Below, piece by piece: positions 14,778 to 22,445 of a stretch of DNA of 64,000 nt. Made by a program: the position numbers and the translations under genes. The stretch is taken from NCBI GenBank assembly GCA_900542985.1, contig UQPQ01000001.1, forward strand, positions 1-64,000, read 5' to 3'. Within the stretch, counting starts at the first letter, position 1. The number at the start of each line of letters is the position of its first letter. Under the pieces are notes generated by a model, which ran no database searches, was not told where the DNA came from, and worked only from the letters and a program-made list of their open reading frames with translations. The DNA is from an uncultured Bacteroides sp. Lineage in GTDB: Bacteria > Bacteroidota > Bacteroidia > Bacteroidales > Bacteroidaceae.

Positions 14778-15376
14778 AAGGAAGTCTGATTATTGTCGGC
14801 TTTTTTGTACTGGGTACAATAGCCGGTATGTGTGGCTGGATTTCTGCATCTTTTCAACAGAGCAACTTGAGTTTTTATGCGTTGTGTGCTCTGATGTTCA
14901 GTGTGGGCTTAAGTATAGGCAACGATCCGCAGACCATACGTAATTTCTGTGCCCTGAATCCTCGTCTGGTTTTCCTTCCGCTGATGACAATCTTGGGCAC
15001 ATTGGCTGGAGCGGCAGCAGTCAGTCTGTTGTTGCCTCACCGGAGCCTGACCGACTGTATGGCTGTAGGTTCCGGCTTTGGATATTATTCTCTGTCGAGT
15101 ATTTTTATTACGGAGTACAGGGGAGCGGAGTTAGGCACCATTGCCTTGCTGTCCAATATTTCACGGGAAATTATCACTTTGCTGTGTGCTCCTTTACTGG
15201 TGCGCTGGTTTGGCAATCTGGCTCCTATCTCATCGGGTGGGGCGACTACCATGGATACCACACTGCCTATTATTACCCGTTGTGCCGGACAGGAATTTGT
15301 AATTGTATCGGTATTCCATGGTTTTGTGGTCGATTTCAGTGTACCGTTTCTGGTTACTTTCTTTTGTTCGATGTAG
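14774..15376 (+). CDS. LysO-family lysine exporter, C-terminal half protein
   Basis: A 200-residue membrane protein matching the C-terminal two-thirds of LysO (YbjE). Helices are separated by family motifs: FSVGLSIGND, AVGSGFGYYSLSSIFI (the ion/substrate-coordinating region in LysO) and LLSNISREIITLL, then GGATTMDTTLPIITR. All key segments are intact. It begins at the ATG inside the stop of the first half (14774). An alternative upstream start at 14702 would lie inside the first gene. The two proteins must assemble into one exporter. Confidence 0.85.
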   Translation: MKGSLIIVGFFVLGTIAGMCGWISASFQQSNLSFYALCALMFSVGLSIGNDPQTIRNFCALNPRLVFLPLMTILGTLAGAAAVSLLLPHRSLTDCMAVGSGFGYYSLSSIFITEYRGAELGTIALLSNISREIITLLCAPLLVRWFGNLAPISSGGATTMDTTLPIITRCAGQEFVIVSVFHGFVVDFSVPFLVTFFCSM

Positions 15377-15405
15377 ACCGCTTGCAGGATAGTCTGGAAA
15401 AAGAG

Positions 15406-15447
15406 AAAAGTGTCTGAATGAAAAGAAATTCATTCAGACACTTTTTT
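15406..15447. terminator. Bidirectional terminator between lysO and the TonB/ABC/PepSY operon
   Basis: A perfect stem aagtgtctgaatgaa / ttcattcagacactt around a short loop, with A runs on the left and seven T on the right. It serves both converging units. Confidence 0.88.
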
Positions 15448-15469
15448 TAGGGGGAAGCGAAGATGAGGC

Positions 15470-16021
15470 TTAGCTCAACAGTATATAGGCCAGAGGAATA
15501 AGGATTCCGACCAGCAGATACCATTTGCCTCTGCCTTTCAGACCGTTTTTCCCTTTTACCATCCACATCCCCGAAAGAGCAAAGAAAATGAGGGAAATTG
15601 CAAAAAAGTCGCCCATGATGTTCCACCCTTCCACACGGTTGTAATGAAGACGGTTGAACCAGTATACAACGGGGCGTTTCTTGTGTACTTCATAATCCAG
15701 TGTACCGTTGCCGGAATTGTAGATTCCTACTCCGCCATCCAGCATCAGACGGATGTTTTCCTCGTCTACCGGGAAGACACGTTTCAGGGTAGGAAGTCCT
15801 TCGGTTGCATTCCACGTTTCGGTCAGTGCTTCCTTATCCATACCGGCTTTCCAGGTTAGTGTGGCTTCTGTGGTCTGAAAAGAAGGGTCTTTCCCGTTCA
15901 TGTGGTTGAGCAGCATGCCCGATACCCCATAAATCAGGCTGACTCCTACCATGAGGAAACCCAAATCGCGATGGATTACACGCAACCAGTATGAAAAACT
16001 TTTATTCTTCCACCACTTCAT
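15470..16021 (-). CDS. PepSY-associated transmembrane protein
   Basis: A 183-residue inner-membrane protein of the PepSY-associated TM helix family. Helix 1 follows WLRVIHRDLGFLMVGVSLIYG with a conserved histidine of the HRxLG type. A periplasmic domain of about 95 residues follows, then YWFNRLHYNRVEGWNIMGDFFAI with a second histidine at the start of helix 2, and a last helix. Relatives in Bacteroidota iron loci (XusC-type) and in other bacteria act as inner-membrane reductases for iron complexes using haem or flavin; here two to three histidines could bind haem. It is the last gene of the eight-gene operon, overlapping the preceding lipoprotein gene by 20 bp, which indicates tight coupling. 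Confidence 0.8.
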   Translation of the reverse strand: MKWWKNKSFSYWLRVIHRDLGFLMVGVSLIYGVSGMLLNHMNGKDPSFQTTEATLTWKAGMDKEALTETWNATEGLPTLKRVFPVDEENIRLMLDGGVGIYNSGNGTLDYEVHKKRPVVYWFNRLHYNRVEGWNIMGDFFAISLIFFALSGMWMVKGKNGLKGRGKWYLLVGILIPLAYILLS

Positions 16022-16547
16022 AGTTCGTTCCGTCTATATAATAAATGGAATAAAAATCTTTTTGATTGTCTTTCATCCATTTGCGCATGTTGGCAATGTT
16101 TGCGGTTTCCGCATCGCACGATTCTGCCGAGCCGTCGTCTTTCACCTTTTTGTCGTTGATGGCTTCTTCCATCTGGTCGATGTATTCTTTGGTCAGACGG
16201 TTTTCACGCAAGATACCTTTAATAATGACTTCCGAGCCAATCAGTTCGCGGTTGAATCCGCCGATTTCTCCTTTGGCTTCTACGCGGATAGAGGTTTTCT
16301 GGTCTTTACCGGCTACGAAACATCTTCTTCCGGAATGTTTGCAGGTATGGGTGATGAAACCACGTAAGCTTACTTCTTTTCCTACATTCTCTTCTGCTTT
16401 TGCCAATATATCTTCTACGTACTGTGCCTGACTGGCGGTTACGGCAGTAGAGTCGGCTGTGTCTGCATTGTTCTTTTTAGAGGCGTTGCCGCAAGCGGTG
16501 AGGTTCAGTCCTAAAATGGCTACTAATAAATATACATACTTTTTCAT
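16002..16547 (-). CDS. OB-fold-like lipoprotein with Cys/His motif
   Basis: A 181-residue lipoprotein (signal peptide with LTACGNAS; lipidated Cys at about residue 19). Residues 48-110 look like an OB fold (VGKEVSLRGFITHTCKHSGR ... SEVIIKGILRE) with the motif HTCKHSGRRCF, a good candidate metal-binding or redox site. The C-terminal part is helical and contains one more cysteine. It overlaps the PepSY-type gene by 20 bp and follows DUF4857 by 29 bp. I infer that it works in the periplasm with the PepSY-type membrane protein. No enzymatic activity can be assigned. Confidence 0.65.
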   Translation of the reverse strand: MKKYVYLLVAILGLNLTACGNASKKNNADTADSTAVTASQAQYVEDILAKAEENVGKEVSLRGFITHTCKHSGRRCFVAGKDQKTSIRVEAKGEIGGFNRELIGSEVIIKGILRENRLTKEYIDQMEEAINDKKVKDDGSAESCDAETANIANMRKWMKDNQKDFYSIYYIDGTNYEVVEE

Positions 16548-16576
16548 ACTTGTTTGTTTTTTATTGATTTATACAT

Positions 16577-17809
16577 TCAGTTTTCTTTTTTCATAATCAG
16601 TAAGGCTACCCATCCCGGGATACCGGTCAGCAGTATCCATCCGGCACAGAGTCCGCGTCGGGCAGGAGAGGTGCGTCGGAAGAGAAGCAGTGCAGAAAGC
16701 GCCAGAAGTGCATTCAGTAGAAAAGCTTTCCAGGTCCCGGTATGCCAATAGAGGTTGATAAAGGCATTCTCTTCGCTTTGCAGGGAAAGGCGGAAGGGAA
16801 AGAGCCACTCCGAAACACTGTCCCACATGACTTGTTTGACAGGCTGGTAATAAGAGGAGAGGCAAGACAAGGTTTCCGTATCCAATCCATATGTATCCAT
16901 CCCTTGATTGTCGGTAACAGATACGGTCCAGTAGAGAAGATTGCCTAAGATGGTGAGCTGGTCTTTTTCCGGACAGAAAGGACGTATGTCGAGACGGCGG
17001 AAGAAATAGCCGCCTTCTGCTGTACTTTCTATGATTCCCACTTCACCCTCACGACCGAAAACAAAGCCGTAGAACCGTTTGTCGGATACTTCGCTCATGA
17101 CAAACCAGCGTATATCCAGCGAGTCGCTGAGATGAGTATTTTTCACGAAAGGACGTCCGTTTACCATCTTTAGGTGAAAGAGTTCCCCGTGGGCATCCAG
17201 ACAGAAATAACCTTCTTCGTAAGGCTTGCGGGTAGAAGGATTTCCCCAATAGCCTTGTGCCGGAAAGGCAAATCCTTTTTTCTGCATTTCTTTTTGAAAA
17301 CGATTGCTTTTCTTTTCGTCTGTGGTATTGGTCTCTGCATCGGTGAAAGTAATCCGGTCTGTCAGAGTAAAATAGTCGCCGGGCAAGGTCGGTTTGCCGC
17401 GTTTGGGCATCGCTTCGAAAAGTACACCCATAGGAGGCTGAGGCATCTGCATGTCTTGCGGACGGTAACGGAACATGACTTGTGTCATGCGTAATGTTTT
17501 CATGTCTATGGCATGACCGTCGATGGAGTCGGGCATAGTGCCGTCCAGCATCAGCTGGCGGGCATTGAGCAGCGGCAGCAGAGAGTCGTAGTCGGCACGG
17601 GCATACCGGTTTCCTTTAATGTCGGAGAAGAAGTCCGGATGGGTGCGGAAGTCTATCATGCAGAGTTCCTTCAGACGAGCACTATAGTACATGAGCGGGT
17701 ATCCTTTCGATTCGTCGGTCATTTTTTGAGCCAATGAAGGGATAACCCAGCTTCCTACCAGTGTGGTAAAAGCGACAATCGCGATAAATATAAGATTCTT
17801 GTATTTCAT
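16577..17809 (-). CDS. DUF4857 family membrane-anchored protein
   Basis: A 410-residue protein with an N-terminal membrane anchor (FIAIVAFTTLVGSWVIPSLA), a large extracytoplasmic domain and two C-terminal helices (KAFLLNALLALSALLLF and LCAGWILLTGIPGWVALLIM). This topology and the sequence match DUF4857, a Bacteroidota family seen next to ABC transporter genes. I believe it is an accessory subunit of the ABC pair encoded just upstream (33 bp away). The function of the family is not established. Confidence 0.75.
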   Translation of the reverse strand: MKYKNLIFIAIVAFTTLVGSWVIPSLAQKMTDESKGYPLMYYSARLKELCMIDFRTHPDFFSDIKGNRYARADYDSLLPLLNARQLMLDGTMPDSIDGHAIDMKTLRMTQVMFRYRPQDMQMPQPPMGVLFEAMPKRGKPTLPGDYFTLTDRITFTDAETNTTDEKKSNRFQKEMQKKGFAFPAQGYWGNPSTRKPYEEGYFCLDAHGELFHLKMVNGRPFVKNTHLSDSLDIRWFVMSEVSDKRFYGFVFGREGEVGIIESTAEGGYFFRRLDIRPFCPEKDQLTILGNLLYWTVSVTDNQGMDTYGLDTETLSCLSSYYQPVKQVMWDSVSEWLFPFRLSLQSEENAFINLYWHTGTWKAFLLNALLALSALLLFRRTSPARRGLCAGWILLTGIPGWVALLIMKKEN

Positions 17810-17842
17810 TTCGTCCTTGTTTTTAGTGTACGGGAAGAGAGA

Positions 17843-18526
17843 TTACTGGATGCCGTTCTTGAAACGCGCGCAAGAGTAAAGCGGAAAAAGAAGGGCCAAA
17901 AAGGCGATTGCAATACTTTCGGCAAGAAAGTGTGCGTATACACCGGGATATTGCGATACGTAGAGCATGGCGATACCTGCTGTCCCTGTCAGCGCATTCC
18001 ATATACGCTGTTTCCATTGTGGTTCGATGCATACCCATGCAGTGAAACCATACACGGCAATACCTGCCATGCTCCATGGAAGCAGTTGCCAGCCCAGCTG
18101 GTGCAACACACCAGCCGGCAGATAAAGGCTTCCGATACCTACAAGCACAACCTCGAAAAGGAAGAAAAGGAGCAAGAGCGCACACAGACCGTACAGCAGC
18201 ATGCTGCTCATGATACGGATTTCCTGGGCAGGAAGATGCAGGGTGAGTTTCAGCCGTTTGTTGGTCATCTCCGGTACAAACTGTGTCAGCGCAAGAACCA
18301 GTCCGGCCAGCAGTGTGAGACTGGCAAACCAGGGAGCTACAGAAACACCTTGATAAATGTGGCTGTACCAGGTATGGACTGCTCCTTCGAGACGAAGACT
18401 GTATGTGATTTCAATAAATGTGTAGGTCAGCACAGCGGCAAAGAGCAGCACCAGTACACCGATAATGCGGCGTGTCTTTATCCATTCTTTGTATCCTAAT
18501 GCATAAAATAAATTCATACGATTCAA
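17843..18526 (-). CDS. ABC transporter membrane subunit
   Basis: A 227-residue protein with about six transmembrane helices, starting just inside the stop of the ABC ATPase gene (4-bp overlap at 18523-18526), so it is its membrane partner. The N-terminus FYALGYKEWIKTRR is the amphipathic region common to ABC-2-type export permeases. A hydrophilic bend (LTQFVPEMTNKRLKLTLHLP) between helices 2 and 3 probably contacts the ATPase. It is smaller than usual ABC-2 permeases and could form a dimer or work with DUF4857. Confidence 0.75.
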   Translation of the reverse strand: MNRMNLFYALGYKEWIKTRRIIGVLVLLFAAVLTYTFIEITYSLRLEGAVHTWYSHIYQGVSVAPWFASLTLLAGLVLALTQFVPEMTNKRLKLTLHLPAQEIRIMSSMLLYGLCALLLLFFLFEVVLVGIGSLYLPAGVLHQLGWQLLPWSMAGIAVYGFTAWVCIEPQWKQRIWNALTGTAGIAMLYVSQYPGVYAHFLAESIAIAFLALLFPLYSCARFKNGIQ

Positions 18527-19401
18527 TATTTACCTGTTAAACCAATAAATGCGTCTTCCAAAGAGAGATTTTCTTCTTTAAACTGTTCTATTCCGTATTG
18601 TTTCAGCTTATGAGCGACTTCTGCTGTAGGGAGGAAGGAATACAGTTCCCAGTTGTTTCCTATGCGTTCGCAATTCCAGATGCCTTCGTCTTGTCCAAAG
18701 CGGATATCGGCAGAAGAAGTGAAACGGAAACGGCGGAATCCTTCCATGATTTCCTTTACGGGTTTGTGCAGAAGCAGACGTCCGTAGTCCATAATCATAC
18801 AGTCGTCTATCAGCAGTTCCATGTCCTGAATAATGTGGGAGGTGAGGAATACAGTCTTGTTTTCTGCCGAAGCATATTCTTTCAGATATTCAACAAAAAG
18901 ACGGCGGTATCCCGGGTCGAGCCCCATGGAGAAGTCGTCGAGAATAAGCAATTCCGGATCTTGTGCAAACAGCAGTCCTAAAGCCACCTGTGAGCGTTGC
19001 CCGCAAGACATGGTACTTAGTTTTTGGGAGGGGAGTACCTGTAGCTTTTTCAGCAGTTCGTAGTAGGCATCGCGGTTCCATTTGGGAAAGAAGCCGCTGT
19101 AGAAACGTTCAATCTGGCCTACATTGAAATAGGTATGCTGTACGTGGCCTTCGAGCAGCAGACCGATACGTGCTTTGGTCTGTGGGGTGAGATGTTCCAT
19201 TTCTTCGCCAAAAAGCCGGCATACACCGCTCCGGGGCTTCAGATAGCCGTTCAGGATGTTGATAATGGTGGTTTTCCCGGTTCCGTTTTTACCCAATAAA
19301 CCTAATACCTTGCCTTTTTCTACTTCAAAACTCAGGTCTTTGTAAATAAGCCTGTTGCCGTAATAATGTGTGATTTTATCGCATTCAATGATTTTATCCA
19401 T
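18523..19401 (-). CDS. ABC transporter ATP-binding protein
   Basis: A 292-residue ABC ATPase. Walker A is GLLGKNGTGKTTIINIL (about residues 34-50), the Q loop lies near ARIGLLLEGHVQ, the signature appears as TMSCGQRSQVALGL (diverged SGGQ, here SCGQ), and Walker B is LLILDDFSMGLDP with Asp-Asp where most ABC ATPases have Asp-Glu. That second acidic change could affect hydrolysis. The C-terminal third is a family-specific extension. It precedes the membrane subunit and lies 78 bp after the DUF6850 gene in the operon. Confidence 0.87.
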   Translation of the reverse strand: MDKIIECDKITHYYGNRLIYKDLSFEVEKGKVLGLLGKNGTGKTTIINILNGYLKPRSGVCRLFGEEMEHLTPQTKARIGLLLEGHVQHTYFNVGQIERFYSGFFPKWNRDAYYELLKKLQVLPSQKLSTMSCGQRSQVALGLLFAQDPELLILDDFSMGLDPGYRRLFVEYLKEYASAENKTVFLTSHIIQDMELLIDDCMIMDYGRLLLHKPVKEIMEGFRRFRFTSSADIRFGQDEGIWNCERIGNNWELYSFLPTAEVAHKLKQYGIEQFKEENLSLEDAFIGLTGKY

Positions 19402-19479
19402 GTCGTTCGTTTAAAAGTGTTGCAAAAATAGTGCATTGGGAAATGCTGCGCCATCCCCATTTGTAGGTATTCTTACGCA

Positions 19480-21084
19480 TCAGAACCGGCATCCGATGTG
19501 CAAGCCGATATCATGCCGGTCTGTTCCGGTCTGTGTGGTACGGTATGCACGCGTGTACTGATAAGACACTTCTCCATACAGTTCCAGCTTTTCGCTCCAG
19601 GCATATTCGTAGCGCAGGCCGGTTCCTGCAAGGCTCCTTGGCGCTGTATAATATTCGAACTCTTGAAGCAGAAGATCTTCTCTGCTGAAGGGCGCCTGCT
19701 GGTTGCTGCCCGGAGTAGTATAGAGGCCGTCTTCTTTCAGGGTACCTCCTCCTGTGCCGTATCCGGCTTGCAGGCGTAGGGTATATACTCCTTTGCGGTG
19801 TGGGATGCTTCGTGCGGCATGGGCTATAGCTTCTATCTGATGAAGGTCTTGCTTGCGGTAATAAGGATATACGGAAGTGGTGGTATTCCGTGCATAAAAC
19901 GAGGTTTGGATACCGGTAATCCATTTCGGATTCCGACCTGCCCGACCGGCATAAAGTGTATAGTCCAGTTTGCCTTTCCATTCCTTGCGGTCCATTACTT
20001 CATTGCTACCGTAGTAAATGATTTGGGTGACGTTCGACTCGTCTGTAGATTCTTTGTACGAGTTCTCGTAATTTTTCAGATTATGACAGCTTATACCACC
20101 ATCTATAATGTGGGTGCAATTGCCTTTCCGGTAAGACAAGCGTCCGTTGTATCCTTTATCCGTACCTTCGTGGGTGGTAAAGGTGACTGAGGTGGAAGTG
20201 CCTTTGCCGAACCTGCCCTTGGGAGAATGGAAGAATACTTCGCTGAACCATTGCAGGCGAGGAGAGAGGTACCATAAACCCTGCAGGGAAAGACCGTGCC
20301 ATTCGGTGAACAGTGGGGTGCGGCTTGCGGTATATCCGCTTTCGCCGAAGGCTTCTTTCAGTCCGTAGAAATTGCCGTAACTGATGAGGGAATAATACTG
20401 GATATCCTTGTTGCCGTAGGTGGCAAACTCTACGGCCTCATTGTTGCGGTGATAGTGGTACGAGAGTCCGACAGCCCATGCCTGGTTAATTTGCCAGTTG
20501 ATACCGGCAGCTACCTGCATGTCCATCAGTGTATTTTTATGGCGCAGGTCTTTGTATTTGGCATAATTGGCTGCAGTATAGTCTATGGAAGCTCCGATGC
20601 TGAGTTGGGGAAGTGCCTTCCAGCCTATTCCTCCCTGTAGATGATAAGTCTCCATCTTCTTGTCTCCCTTGTTGGAAGAGTTGGCTTCTACAATGTGGAA
20701 AGGAGCAGACGGATTGATGAAGGCGGTTCCTTCCATATCTTTCCCTTTAGATTGGAGGTAGCCCATGGCTCCGTAGAGGGTGATGTTCCGGTTCAGACGG
20801 TAATACGATTCGGTGTGAATACCTCCCTGGGTATGGTGCTTGCTTTGCTGGTAGTTGTAAAACGAGCCTTGGCCAATGTGGGCGGAGACTTGCAGATATG
20901 ACAAATGTGCAGGTAGGGACAAGACGGTGAGAAACGCCGGGTTGTGTCCGGCTGTCGTGGTTTCCTGATGCACGGATGTGGCAAAGTCTGCCAGTTGATG
21001 AGGCTCGGCAGCGTATATGTCAGAACAGGTGAGGCTATAAGCCCCACTTATCCCAAGTAACAGGTAATGAAATTTTTTTCTCAT
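19480..21084 (-). CDS. DUF6850 family outer-membrane beta-barrel protein
   Basis: A 534-residue protein with a signal peptide (cleavage near SDIYAAEP), then alternating hydrophobic/aromatic strands characteristic of an outer-membrane beta-barrel, ending in the aromatic terminal strand HDIGLHIGCRF, the C-terminal Phe expected by the BAM machinery. It matches the DUF6850 type of Bacteroidota barrels. It follows the DUF4876 lipoprotein by 28 bp in the TonB operon, so it could form a second channel or surface component of the system. Confidence 0.75.
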   Translation of the reverse strand: MRKKFHYLLLGISGAYSLTCSDIYAAEPHQLADFATSVHQETTTAGHNPAFLTVLSLPAHLSYLQVSAHIGQGSFYNYQQSKHHTQGGIHTESYYRLNRNITLYGAMGYLQSKGKDMEGTAFINPSAPFHIVEANSSNKGDKKMETYHLQGGIGWKALPQLSIGASIDYTAANYAKYKDLRHKNTLMDMQVAAGINWQINQAWAVGLSYHYHRNNEAVEFATYGNKDIQYYSLISYGNFYGLKEAFGESGYTASRTPLFTEWHGLSLQGLWYLSPRLQWFSEVFFHSPKGRFGKGTSTSVTFTTHEGTDKGYNGRLSYRKGNCTHIIDGGISCHNLKNYENSYKESTDESNVTQIIYYGSNEVMDRKEWKGKLDYTLYAGRAGRNPKWITGIQTSFYARNTTTSVYPYYRKQDLHQIEAIAHAARSIPHRKGVYTLRLQAGYGTGGGTLKEDGLYTTPGSNQQAPFSREDLLLQEFEYYTAPRSLAGTGLRYEYAWSEKLELYGEVSYQYTRAYRTTQTGTDRHDIGLHIGCRF

Positions 21085-21112
21085 GTATAAATCGTATTCC
21101 TCGGTTGGAAGA

Positions 21113-22432
21113 TTAGTTTCTCAACGACGACTTGGCACGCTGGTGGAAGTCTTTGCTTGAGTTGTTGGTATCCTGATAAATGATGCGGGCTCCGTTTTTG
21201 AGAGATGCTTCGGCATCGATACCACTGGGGTCTGTACTGCCTTCTGTACCTCCGCTGTACTGGTAGACCAGCTTGTCTTTATTTCCGGCAATGGCTTCGG
21301 TAGCTGCCTTGTCTACATTGCGGTAAAGGGTATATCCCATTCTGCCAGTAGTTTCAATGTATCCGGCATCTACGGCTTCTGTCAGACGTTTCAGTGCACC
21401 CGACTCTCCGGCTTTGAAGACTTCGATACCGTCTACAATCCATTCATTGGGTACTTTCTTTCTACCCATCACCTGACTTCCGCCGTAGTTGTTTGTTGTA
21501 TTGGGGTCGTCGACAAAAGCCTGTAGGGTTGTTCCTTCGGGACGAAAAAGGAAAAAAGCCGGAGAAACCTGACTCAGCGGCCATGCATTGCCTAATCCGT
21601 AGACCATTGCACTGAGGTAGTGTGAAGTAGGAATGGCTGAAGAGGGAGCCGGATAGTATTTGGTATTGCTCAGTCCTGAAGACGGATCGTAGAAGCAATA
21701 GTAGTCGGGGTTTGCATAGTTGACAGACTGGGAATAAGTGACGGTGTTGTCGATGGCTCCGCATATGTTGATTACAATCTGTTTTCCCGATTCCAGTTCT
21801 ACCTGTGTGTTGAAATGCCATACAGCCATTCCTGCCGGAGTCCATCCTTCGTTTTTGTAGAAAAGTTCTCCGTTTACATAGTCCTTGTTTGCCGAAGTGG
21901 CATTGTAAGGATTGACCATGGCAAAGGCGAGGTCGCTGATATCGACTGTGACAGGCGAGTTGTTGTAAAGCACTACCGACTGGTCGAAGTTGAAGCCTGC
22001 GCCTCCTTCATCATCCGGACAGCCTCCGATGTAAAGTTCCTTGATGATAACCGAGCCGCTGTTCGATGCCACCAGTTTCAACGTGATGCTGAGTGGCTGG
22101 TTGCCGACCACTACATTGGAGTTTACTCCGTTGAAGACCACTACATCGGTTCCGTCTACCCGGGTTTCGGTAGCCGATGCTTCGTAGGTTCCGGAAGGAA
22201 TCTGGAAGACAGCCTCTCCGCTGGCATTGGTCTTGGCGTCGTATTCGGTGTTGTTCACGGAGTTTCTCAGCGTAACTACGACGTTTTCTGCTGGAGTAAT
22301 GCTGCTTTCCGGATACTCAAGTTTTACTATCAGTTCGGTGGTTTGGTATCCGTTTTCATTGTGGTCGTCGCTGCAAGCGAAACTTACTGCTGCCAGAATC
22401 AGGCAGCACAAAAGATAGAGATTCTTTTTCAT
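21113..22432 (-). CDS. DUF4876 family surface lipoprotein
   Basis: A 439-residue lipoprotein (lipobox AVSFACSDD, Cys at residue 20). Residues 32-120 form a carboxypeptidase-regulatory-like/CNA-B-type beta domain (TNASGEAVFQIPSGTYEASA). From about 128 on, the pattern SVIIKELYIGGCPDDE ... VVLYNNSPVTVDISDLAF resembles a lamin-tail-like (LTD) fold, followed by the DUF4876 body. It sits 13 bp after the TonB-dependent receptor gene, the position where Bacteroides encode the ligand-binding lid or accessory lipoprotein of the receptor. The role as binding partner is inferred from position. Confidence 0.78.
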   Translation of the reverse strand: MKKNLYLLCCLILAAVSFACSDDHNENGYQTTELIVKLEYPESSITPAENVVVTLRNSVNNTEYDAKTNASGEAVFQIPSGTYEASATETRVDGTDVVVFNGVNSNVVVGNQPLSITLKLVASNSGSVIIKELYIGGCPDDEGGAGFNFDQSVVLYNNSPVTVDISDLAFAMVNPYNATSANKDYVNGELFYKNEGWTPAGMAVWHFNTQVELESGKQIVINICGAIDNTVTYSQSVNYANPDYYCFYDPSSGLSNTKYYPAPSSAIPTSHYLSAMVYGLGNAWPLSQVSPAFFLFRPEGTTLQAFVDDPNTTNNYGGSQVMGRKKVPNEWIVDGIEVFKAGESGALKRLTEAVDAGYIETTGRMGYTLYRNVDKAATEAIAGNKDKLVYQYSGGTEGSTDPSGIDAEASLKNGARIIYQDTNNSSKDFHQRAKSSLRN

Positions 22433-22445
22433 ATTGCTTTAATGT

